Shown here piece after piece: positions 1-4,454 of a DNA stretch of 5,283 nt. The translations under genes were made by a program, and so were the position numbers. The DNA lies in contig DXXK01000017.1 in assembly GCA_019416425.1 (NCBI GenBank), forward strand, positions 1 through 5,283. Direction: 5' to 3'. The first letter of the stretch is position 1. Every line of letters begins with the position of its first letter. The DNA is from Bacteroidales bacterium (GTDB lineage: Bacteria; Bacteroidota; Bacteroidia; Bacteroidales; Muribaculaceae). The notes beneath the pieces were generated by a model that saw only the letters and a list, made by a program, of their open reading frames with translations, was not told where the DNA came from and searched no databases.

Positions 1-4
1 TTTA

Positions 5-48
5 TGTACCACTTGTGTACCACCGCCATTTTTCGGACTATATACCAC
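5..48. repeat. Short TGTACCAC-type direct repeats
   Basis: TGTACCAC occurs at 5-12 and again at 16-23, so the two copies start 11 bp apart, about one helical turn. A one-mismatch copy (TATACCAC) lies at 41-48. The block sits between the left edge and the terminator that follows the tRNA-like sequence. Same-face spacing of short repeats near an integrase-linked tRNA remnant resembles arm-type recombinase sites or a regulator's binding sites, but this is inference. The repeats are short enough to be chance. Confidence 0.3.
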
Positions 49-53
49 AAAAG

Positions 54-91
54 AAAAATCCTCGATATTCGATTGAATATCAAGGATTTTT
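54..91 (-). terminator. Intrinsic terminator downstream of the tRNA-Pro-like sequence
   Basis: Two 17-nt arms (54-70 and 75-91) enclose a 4-nt loop (71-74). Read on the minus strand the arms pair throughout, with a single G-U wobble; read on the plus strand that position is a C/A mismatch. The outer end on the minus strand is TTTTT followed by CTTTT, the expected uridine tract. It lies just after the 3' end of the minus-strand tRNA-like sequence, so it is probably the native terminator of that tRNA gene. The A and T tracts at both ends would allow some activity in the other direction. Confidence 0.75.
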
Positions 92-97
92 CATCAG

Positions 98-166
98 TCG
101 GGGTGACTGGATTCGAACCAGCGACCACACGCCCCCCAGACAAGCATTCGCTATCGCTACGACCGA
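98..166 (-). pseudogene. tRNA-Pro(GGG)-like sequence with intact 3' half and degenerate 5' half
   Basis: On the minus strand the 3' half of a tRNA is clear. The T-arm is at 106-122 (GCTGG, loop TTCGAAT, CCAGT), the variable region TGGTC at 123-127, and the anticodon loop CTGGGGG at 133-139 with anticodon GGG (proline) at 135-137. The acceptor 3' strand CACCCCG is at 99-105 and discriminator A at 98. The 5' half fails. The anticodon stem 5' strand CTTGT pairs poorly with GCGTG, the D-arm region is several bases too short, and the putative acceptor strand TCGGTCG matches only about four of seven positions of the expected CGGGGTG. The terminator at 54-91 follows at normal distance. It could be the displaced 3' part of a tRNA-Pro gene split by an integrative element, with the crossover near the anticodon loop, or simply a decayed tRNA. 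A functional odd tRNA is less likely. Confidence 0.55.
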
Positions 167-233
167 CTCAACATATATCGACGGGTTTGTCTCGACTAAA
201 AAATAATTCTCGGTTCATTTTTTTACCTCTTTA

Positions 234-263
234 TTTGCTTTTTAATACAGTTCGTTATATTTG
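234..263 (+). promoter_or_regulatory. Bacteroides-type promoter (-33 TTTG, -7 TATATTTG)
   Basis: TTTG at 234-237 and TATATTTG at 256-263 match the Bacteroides housekeeping promoter pattern TTTG / TAnnTTTG. The 18-bp spacing is close to the usual 19-21 bp. Transcription would run rightward from about 270, into the reading frame at 300-428 and on to the terminator at 407-447. It is the clearest promoter in the window. Confidence 0.6.
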
Positions 264-299
264 CACAGAGACGTTTAATATTAGACCGTTATAACATAC

Positions 300-428
300 A
301 TAACCATCAAAATCGACGAGGTGACGCCTGAGATTCAGAAGACATTGGATTATCTGACGTCTTTGTCCGGCGTGACGATTTCCTCGACTCCGGGTACTTC
401 GAGAAACTGTCAAATTGTTAGCGATTAA
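300..428 (+). pseudogene. Small unrecognised 42-codon frame lacking ATG, between a promoter and a terminator
   Basis: This frame starts at ATA (300-302) and ends at TAA (426-428). It reads as a protein-like peptide beginning (I)TIKIDEVTPEIQ, continuing with a Leu-rich helix (TLDYLTSLSGV) and ending in a polar tail. An in-frame TAG at 282-284 closes it upstream, and no in-frame ATG exists. The first plausible standard start is GTG at 321, giving 35 residues. The alternating TIKID start and the following amphipathic helix resemble the beginning of small antitoxin-like or DNA-binding peptides, but I do not recognise the family. It may be a pseudogene whose ATG mutated to ATA, a truncated N-terminal remnant, or the unmasked part of a non-coding transcript. 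The promoter about 40 bp upstream and the overlapping terminator suggest it is transcribed. Confidence 0.35.
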
Positions 429-447
429 TCATTTGACAGCTTTATTT
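407..447 (+). terminator. Intrinsic terminator of the small plus-strand unit
   Basis: CTGTCAAAT at 407-415 pairs perfectly with ATTTGACAG at 431-439. TTA and TAA can add pairs inside the 15-nt loop, and the stem is followed by CTTTATTTT. The stem overlaps the last codons and stop of the small frame at 300-428, as is common for compact bacterial units. Transcription from the promoter at 234-263 would end here, giving an RNA of roughly 175 nt. Confidence 0.6.
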
Positions 448-575
448 TATCTGCCATGTCCGCAATTTGTCCGCGTTTTCCGCAATACTGTTTTTATATT
501 CCGAAAGCGGTATTGAGGCGAATTTGAGAACTACACAAGAAACCCTTTGACAGAGGCTAAAAGTACAAGAAAGAA
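448..575. other. Gene-free spacer with three TCCGC motifs
   Basis: I see no convincing gene between the terminator ending near 447 and the hairpin at 576-598. TCCGCAAT occurs at 459-466 and 479-486, with a further TCCGC at 470-474, so TCCGC starts recur at spacings of 11 and 9 bp. A short open stretch around 495-549 in one forward frame looks mildly protein-like but has no start and is too short to name. The motif cluster could be a protein-binding site or chance. Confidence 0.3.
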
Positions 576-598
576 CGGTAGCATCTTTCATGCTACCG
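576..598 (-). terminator. Intrinsic terminator at the end of the minus-strand lipoprotein cluster
   Basis: A perfect 9-bp stem (576-584 with 590-598, arms CGGTAGCAT / ATGCTACCG) closes a 5-nt loop. On the minus strand it is followed by TTCTTTCTTGTACTTTT, a good uridine-rich tract. On the plus strand the following sequence (CTTGATTTG) is poorer. It lies after the last minus-strand coding material, so it is the likely end of the transcript that includes the metalloprotease and the two small lipoproteins. Confidence 0.6.
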
Positions 599-610
599 CT
601 TGATTTGTTC

Positions 611-705
611 TCAGATAATTAAATCTGTTATTTTATCAGGCAATGATAAATCACTATGTTCATCCACATATTGCCTTATTTTATTGTTATATTTTTGTTT
701 TATCT
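611..705 (-). pseudogene. Decayed second copy of the metalloprotease-tail / lipoprotein-start junction
   Basis: In one minus-strand frame this stretch reads KQKYNNKIRQYVDE and so on, matching the C-terminus of the metalloprotease at 1775-3346 (KRKYNNNTKQYVDE). At DNA level 658-674 is identical to 1792-1808 (17 bp), and homology continues to about 700. The adjoining 640-655 (GCAATGATAAATCACT) is identical to 1346-1361, which spans the last bases and stop of the 148-aa lipoprotein gene and the sequence after it. The remnant thus holds the metalloprotease tail, the first four codons of the lipoprotein (ATGTGGATGAAC) and the sequence after its stop. Nearly all of the lipoprotein gene between has been lost. 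It overlaps the last codons of the 146-aa lipoprotein gene. It is almost certainly not a functional protein. Confidence 0.65.
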
Positions 706-1127
706 GCATGCTTTTTGGCATATTCGTAGTCTTCGTCCGTAAATACGAAGATATATTCCACACTCCTTTTTCCCTGCATTTTTTTTTCGAAAGCTGTTGC
801 GGAACAGAAATTATGGTAGGTATCGCCATCCTCCGAGTGGTGAGTTATTGTGGTTCCATCGTCGAATTTAATCTGTGCATCAACTGGATTCGGTAAACCA
901 TATCCACCATCGATACTGTGCTTTGTTGTGAAAGTTGTGCCGCTTTTTAGCGCAACCGAGCCGGTTAAAAATTCGCTACTCGGTTTCTCTACAATTATTT
1001 CGATATCGTGCTGGCTGGCATTCTCAATGCGGATCTCCGTATTATATAGATAATCTGTGTCACAACTGAAAAGCATAGAGAAGAAGCCAAGCAGTAGCAA
1101 GGTAAAAATCGTTCTGTTAGTTTTCAT
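687..1127 (-). CDS. Small lipoprotein (146 aa), paralogue of the 148-aa lipoprotein; candidate immunity/inhibitor partner
   Basis: A signal-peptidase-II lipoprotein signal is plain: Lys/Arg at 2-5, a hydrophobic core at 6-20, then lipobox L-F-S-C with lipidation at Cys22 and CDTD after it. The mature part is about 125 residues, rich in beta-prone segments, with no catalytic motif that I recognise. It shares a scheme with the 148-aa lipoprotein upstream: CDT start, an N-terminal IENASQHDIEI block (there YRNESSHKIEI), a central FDDG-TI block (there IDDSKTI), and a C-terminal IFVFTDED block (there TYVFTDDN). The two are therefore distant paralogues. The ATG overlaps the 64-aa ORF upstream by 11 nt, implying coupled translation. 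The last codons lie in the duplicated tail sequence, so this C-terminus may be a recombination product. The function is unknown; an immunity role is inferred from context only. Confidence 0.8.
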   Translation of the reverse strand: MKTNRTIFTLLLLGFFSMLFSCDTDYLYNTEIRIENASQHDIEIIVEKPSSEFLTGSVALKSGTTFTTKHSIDGGYGLPNPVDAQIKFDDGTTITHHSEDGDTYHNFCSATAFEKKMQGKRSVEYIFVFTDEDYEYAKKHADKTKI

Positions 1128-1311
1128 AGACAGCGAATAATTGGTTGATTGTTTCCGGGGTTAAGTTATACAATTGCGCAGCATACTTATTTTTCGCTGC
1201 ATAATCCAGCAGCAGTCGCTTGACATCAGCAAATGTCTTCGATCGGAAAACGATATCCTCTCCATTTGGCACTTTCCATAAGTACTCTGTTATTGGTATA
1301 ATAAGCAGCAT
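1117..1311 (-). CDS. Unidentified 64-aa ORF overlapping the 146-aa lipoprotein gene
   Basis: The reading frame starts at ATG 1311 immediately after an in-frame TAA and ends inside the start of the next gene (11-nt overlap). The product opens with a short hydrophobic stretch (MLLIIPITEYLW) and then a probably helical region (TFADVKRLLLDYAAKNKYAAQLYNL and onward to TINQLFAVYEN). There is no signal peptide or lipobox. I do not recognise the family. Its position mirrors the metalloprotease/148-aa lipoprotein pair, where the end of an upstream frame also overlaps the start of a small lipoprotein. It could therefore be a truncated C-terminal module of another secreted protein, or a small cytoplasmic protein. 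Coding status is supported by the tight overlap and length only. Confidence 0.5.
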   Translation of the reverse strand: MLLIIPITEYLWKVPNGEDIVFRSKTFADVKRLLLDYAAKNKYAAQLYNLTPETINQLFAVYEN

Positions 1312-1316
1312 TTAAG

Positions 1317-1339
1317 GCTGCCGCCTTTTATCCGGCAGC
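1317..1339 (-). promoter_or_regulatory. GC-rich hairpin just upstream of the 64-aa ORF
   Basis: A 7-bp perfect stem (1317-1323 with 1333-1339, GCTGCCG / CGGCAGC) has a 9-nt loop that reads GATAAAAGG on the minus strand. It occupies most of the 45-nt gap between the stop of the 148-aa lipoprotein and the ATG at 1311. No U-tract follows, so a strong terminator is unlikely. The AAAAGG in the loop could act as a partially presented ribosome-binding site, or the stem could stabilise the upstream message's 3' end. The function is inferred. Confidence 0.35.
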
Positions 1340-1356
1340 AGCCTCGCAATGATAAA

Positions 1357-1803
1357 TCACTTTATCAGGTCGGCAAGATTGTCGTCGGTGAAAACGTAAG
1401 TAAACCGGAAATAGTTTGTAGCCAATTTCTCTACCTGATAATTGCTCCTATTCCGAATCGCCTTATTCGGTTCTAATAGAATCGTTTTGGAATCATCTAT
1501 TGTCATACGACACTCGATCTGCGGAAGATATTCGAAAGGAAACCCGATCGCATCCGGTGTAATGTCTTTCACTCCGTCCGACCAAAAATCAATGCAATAA
1601 GTTTGGGTCGGAGCCATTATAAACGTAGTAGTTTCAAGTATCGTCCAGGATATAATAGCTCCTTTTATTTCGATCTTGTGAGAAGATTCATTTCGATAGA
1701 CCCATTCTCCATGATGCACATATTCGGTGTGAGAAGTATCGCAACCCGATAACAGCCAGCAAAACATTACAATGCTACCAAGACGCAAAGAGTTCATCCA
1801 CAT
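1357..1803 (-). CDS. Small lipoprotein (148 aa) overlapping the metalloprotease gene; candidate immunity/inhibitor partner
   Basis: The product has a lipoprotein signal: a hydrophobic core at about residues 8-18, lipobox L-S-G-C with lipidation at Cys21, and CDTSHTEY after it. The ATG at 1803 begins MWMNSLRLG. The second ATG (1797) gives MNSLRLG, a more typical signal start, so the true start may be two codons in. The mature domain is about 127 residues, beta-rich, without known catalytic residues, and is a distant paralogue of the 146-aa lipoprotein at 687-1127 (shared CDT, NESSHKIEI-type, DDSKTI-type and FTDD blocks). The gene starts inside the end of the metalloprotease gene (29-nt overlap, or 23 nt from the second ATG), which strongly suggests translational coupling and joint function. 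The product is expected to be tethered to the cell envelope. An immunity or inhibitor role is a hypothesis from gene order. Confidence 0.82.
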   Translation of the reverse strand: MWMNSLRLGSIVMFCWLLSGCDTSHTEYVHHGEWVYRNESSHKIEIKGAIISWTILETTTFIMAPTQTYCIDFWSDGVKDITPDAIGFPFEYLPQIECRMTIDDSKTILLEPNKAIRNRSNYQVEKLATNYFRFTYVFTDDNLADLIK

Positions 1804-3346
1804 ATTGCTTTGTATTATTGTTATACTTCCGTTTAATATTATCTCGCCATTTATTCCATGTATCGCAGCCTATGAGAGCGCTCTCGATTTGTGACATTGT
1901 ATAACCTTCGACTTTGTCACCTTGCGCATAGGTCTTACCGTTATTTTGCCAGTCATCAATTTGTGAATCTACAAGATCAATGACTACATTTGTATAATTA
2001 GGCGTCCCTTGCGGTCGTCCTCTGTATTTGGAATAGACCATTCTTGTTAAATACCATTGTACTCCTGTTGCCCAACTCTCGACCATCTTATCTTCAGCAT
2101 CATGATAATCCCGATAACGATTCGTGCCAGGCTCCTTAACAATCATTCTCCAGTGAGCAGCATGTGCTAACTCATGTATTGTAGTTGCATAAATAGCATC
2201 CGTTGTGTTTTGTGGATTATATAATTTGATTGCACTACCCAAACCTAAAAATCGTCTGGCGGACTTAAAATTACCATTGCTGCTGTTATTTTGTTGATTG
2301 ATGGCTTTTAATCTCATTTTAGTTCGCCAGAAACTATTTTGAGGCGGTCTGCGTAAACCGCCAATATCTTTGTAATAATAATGGTAGGCTGCACGAAAAA
2401 CTGTTGCTCCAAAAAATTCTGATTGTGATTTTGAGCGTGCAAAATGATAATCCCAATTTCCCTTCCTTTTAGGCCCATCATAGAAAACACGAACTCCGTC
2501 GCCATTTACTTGAAATTCATACCGATCAAGTCCGAAAGAGTAATTTGCAGGCCGCTTAAAACGTCCATTACAACTATAATATCCGTCTGCATTGACAAAG
2601 CCTGTATGGGTTGTAAACCATCTACGGGCTTTGACTTTTACTCCTTCAACACCTATCGTTTTCCCAAGTACTTCATCATAATAGCTAATTCTGCCCGCCG
2701 GCCTCCATTTACTGCGGCCTCGTGTTTGCGGCCCGGATTCATAGTCTTCGTTATCGTTTCCTGTCAAACGCAAAGATTCTTCGACCAGCGCATCAGCCAA
2801 TGCTTCATTCCATTTTGTACCGGAACGGGTCATAATCCCGTCATCGTCTTCATCCTTGTCTTCATCGGGAATAAACAAGTCGGAAAGAATTTCATAATCA
2901 ACGCCTATGGTACTCACCGCAGGCCATTTTGCGACTTCGATGGAGGCGTATTGATAAGTGGGCAAGCTATCCGGAATTGTAGGATCATGGTAATAGCTGC
3001 CATATTCCTCGATTTCATAATCCAGTGGAATATCATACCAGATAATCGTAGAATCCTGCAGGATTAAATCCAATTCCTCGGATGAGCGGGGATGAAACTT
3101 CACGTAATAATGCGTAGGCTGAATATCCATGTCTGTAATTCCGGCTCTGGTTTTCGGTGAGAGGTTTGCCAGAGCTTTACGCATATTCCCCACTGAATAG
3201 GGATTTTCAAGTTGCTGCCCCAGTACAGTCATTCCATCAGTAATAATTTGAGATGAAGTCGGGGGTAACTCAGACGGCAAACTAACAAAATCTTTCTGGC
3301 AGCTAAACAGAAGCCCACAACACAAAAAAAGTAAGGTCTGTTTCAT
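1775..3346 (-). CDS. Surface-lipoprotein zinc metalloprotease candidate (HELAH), 523 aa
   Basis: A lipoprotein signal is present (hydrophobic 4-14, lipobox L-F-S-C, Cys16). Residues after the cysteine are Q-K-D, which fits the Bacteroidetes lipoprotein export signal and predicts surface display. Residues about 40-160 form an N-terminal region (LENPYSVGNM, THYYVKFHP, DIPLDYEIEEYGSYYHDP) that I associate with Bacteroides secreted lipoproteins. A very acidic stretch follows (161-169), then a carboxypeptidase-regulatory/CNA-B-like beta domain at about 228-270 (GVEGVKVKARRW, HTGFVNADGYYSCNG). The C-terminal half carries HELAH at 391-395 (bases 2162-2176), a zinc-binding catalytic HExxH. Glu423 in MVESWATG, 28 residues after the last His, is a plausible third ligand of the gluzincin type. 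Substrate is unknown. The 3' end overlaps the 148-aa lipoprotein gene, and a decayed copy of its tail lies at 611-705. No clear promoter was found upstream. An adhesin-like protease or an antibacterial effector are both possible. Confidence 0.85.
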   Translation of the reverse strand: MKQTLLFLCCGLLFSCQKDFVSLPSELPPTSSQIITDGMTVLGQQLENPYSVGNMRKALANLSPKTRAGITDMDIQPTHYYVKFHPRSSEELDLILQDSTIIWYDIPLDYEIEEYGSYYHDPTIPDSLPTYQYASIEVAKWPAVSTIGVDYEILSDLFIPDEDKDEDDDGIMTRSGTKWNEALADALVEESLRLTGNDNEDYESGPQTRGRSKWRPAGRISYYDEVLGKTIGVEGVKVKARRWFTTHTGFVNADGYYSCNGRFKRPANYSFGLDRYEFQVNGDGVRVFYDGPKRKGNWDYHFARSKSQSEFFGATVFRAAYHYYYKDIGGLRRPPQNSFWRTKMRLKAINQQNNSSNGNFKSARRFLGLGSAIKLYNPQNTTDAIYATTIHELAHAAHWRMIVKEPGTNRYRDYHDAEDKMVESWATGVQWYLTRMVYSKYRGRPQGTPNYTNVVIDLVDSQIDDWQNNGKTYAQGDKVEGYTMSQIESALIGCDTWNKWRDNIKRKYNNNTKQYVDELFASW

Positions 3347-3485
3347 AAAGCTTAAATTTAGTTAATAATTCCAATCAGCAGTTGAACTGCTGTGATTTAT
3401 AAGTTTAACCGAGGTCATTTAAGCCTCGGAATTAGTTGTAAATATTTGAAAATTAAGGGATGGAAATACTTGTAAAATCCTTGGA
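3347..3485. other. Intergenic region upstream of the metalloprotease, with two inverted repeats
   Basis: This gap separates the metalloprotease start from the insertion sequence. It holds a near-palindrome at 3376-3392 (CAGCAGTT-G-AACTGCTG) and a hairpin at 3409-3429 (CCGAGG, 9-nt loop, CCTCGG). On the minus strand the latter is followed by TTAAACTTATAAA, a weak terminator tail. They may be terminators for leftward transcription from the recombinase before the IS arrived, or operator or leader structures for the metalloprotease. No TAnnTTTG -7 box faces the metalloprotease. On the plus strand AATATTTG (3441-3448) is one mismatch from a -7 box and faces the transposase. Confidence 0.4.
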
Positions 3486-3503
3486 AATCAGTAACTTAAA
3501 GTA

Positions 3504-3523
3504 AAAAAATACCCCTATTTTTT
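3504..3523 (+). other. A/T hairpin at the transposase 5' end (possible read-through block)
   Basis: AAAAAATA (3504-3511) and TATTTTTT (3516-3523) form a perfect 8-bp inverted repeat around CCCC, ending in a run of T. It sits inside the left end of the IS just before the transposase ATG at 3531. Several IS elements carry such structures to shut off transcription or translation entering from outside, and this may be one. All stem pairs are A-T, so it would be weak as a terminator. Confidence 0.35.
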
Positions 3524-3530
3524 GCTTGTT

Positions 3531-4445
3531 ATGATTCCCAAGGACAAAGAGTATAGACTAATAAAAATCTATATGTATATCTGCGATATGTACGAACAAA
3601 GCCTCAAATACCATTGCCAAAGATACAGCAATAATTCGAAACCGTTGTTCTCCGACGAGGAAATCCTCACGATTTATTTCTTTGTCGGTCATGAGCAGAA
3701 GTACACCCTCATCAAGGATATTCACAACTTCGCTAAAGAGTACTTGCGCGACTGGTTCCCGAACCTGGTGTCCTATCAGACATTCAATTACCGTCTCAAC
3801 AGGATGGCCGGTGCTGTTAGGGAACTGTCCTCGCAGTTATTAAGGATGTTCAGGCCTTCTGACTGTCAGGATGATACCGTGATTGTTGACTCGATGCCGA
3901 TAATCACATGCTGCGGAAGAAACCGTACAGGCAAGGTCGCCAGAGATATCGCTGACAAAGGATACTGTTCCACCAAGAACCTGTACTATCATGGACTAAA
4001 GCTTCACATGGTAGGATATCGCAGGAAAGGGCATCTTCCTCATCCGTGCCAGATAGCGCTCTCTCCTGCCTCCGAGAATGACCTGAAGGTCTTCCAGAGC
4101 GAATGCATGCCGGATCTTTTCAACAAGAAGATCTTCGCTGACAAGATATACCGAAGCAATGACTACTGGGAGCAGGAAAGACGCGATAAGGCCAATGAGT
4201 TCTACGCTCCCGTCAAGTCAATCAAAGGGGCTCCTGAAGAAGAGAAGCAGAGAAGCAAGGCCGCTGATGACATTTATTCTCAAGCCGTTTCATCTGTCAG
4301 GGAACCCATTGAAGCGCTATTCAGTTGGCTGAACGAAAAAACAAATATTCAAAGAGCTTCAAAGTGCCGCTCTACTTGCGGACTGCTAATTCATACGATG
4401 GGAAAGGTAGCCATCGCATTTTTATACCTTATTTTCAACTACTGA
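3531..4445 (+). CDS. IS982-like DDE transposase, 304 aa
   Basis: The enzyme would cut and rejoin the ends of its own element through an RNase-H-like DDE active site. With the start at ATG 3531, the N-terminal helical region includes FSDEEILTIYFFV and the DWFPNLVSYQTFNYRLNR segment typical of IS982-type proteins. The catalytic residues appear as Asp120 in IVDSMPI, Asp204 in FADKIY and Glu261 in PIEALFSWLNEK, in the right order. The segment ending NIQRAS is also family-typical. Length is normal and the frame is uninterrupted, so it is probably active or recently active. An in-frame TTG at 3522 would add three residues, but it lies within the A/T hairpin at 3504-3523, so ATG is preferred. Family assignment is from motif memory; another IS4/IS5-superfamily group is possible. 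Confidence 0.82.
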   Translation: MIPKDKEYRLIKIYMYICDMYEQSLKYHCQRYSNNSKPLFSDEEILTIYFFVGHEQKYTLIKDIHNFAKEYLRDWFPNLVSYQTFNYRLNRMAGAVRELSSQLLRMFRPSDCQDDTVIVDSMPIITCCGRNRTGKVARDIADKGYCSTKNLYYHGLKLHMVGYRRKGHLPHPCQIALSPASENDLKVFQSECMPDLFNKKIFADKIYRSNDYWEQERRDKANEFYAPVKSIKGAPEEEKQRSKAADDIYSQAVSSVREPIEALFSWLNEKTNIQRASKCRSTCGLLIHTMGKVAIAFLYLIFNY

Positions 4446-4454
4446 TTCAAATGA

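Larger units (their letters stand above)
3486..4447 (+). mobile_element. IS982-like insertion sequence, about 962 bp
   Basis: The element contains one full-length transposase gene and imperfect terminal inverted repeats. The left end AATCAGTAACTTAAAG (from 3486) matches the reverse complement of the right end, AATCAGTAGTTGAAAA (from 4447 inward). The outer 8 bp are identical and about 17 of 26 positions match overall. The transposase stop codon lies within the right repeat. No clear target-site duplication is visible, so the exact ends could be off by a few bases, or flanking DNA has changed since insertion. The right end is only 7 bp from the stop codon of the recombinase gene, so the IS landed directly behind that gene and separates it from the metalloprotease cluster. 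Confidence 0.6.

Noticed and set aside
4..294. Forward reading frames of 96 and 63 codons across the left end
   Set aside because: They run antisense through the tRNA-Pro-like T-arm and through the terminator. The WIRTSD / GFEPAT-type peptides are a well-known artefact of translating antisense tRNA genes.
706..829. Upstream part of the minus-strand frame that ends at 611
   Set aside because: It overlaps the 146-aa lipoprotein gene in another frame and shows no similarity to the metalloprotease. Only the part below about 705 matches the metalloprotease tail.
600..896. Forward 98-codon hydrophobic frame
   Set aside because: It is antisense to the 146-aa lipoprotein and the duplicated tail. 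Its hydrophobicity comes from complementing acidic and AT-rich codons.
2314..2505. Minus-strand 63-codon frame inside the metalloprotease gene
   Set aside because: It is an out-of-frame shadow of the metalloprotease with no independent support.
2444..3067. Forward 207-codon frame inside the metalloprotease gene
   Set aside because: It lies entirely antisense to a well-supported lipoprotein/metalloprotease gene, has no family motif, and reads like an antisense shadow.
3474..3484. AAAATCCTTG shared between the left flank of the IS and, inverted, the terminator arm near 79-91
   Set aside because: The match is only about 10 bp, AT-rich and in inverted orientation, with no further homology; it is probably chance rather than an att core.
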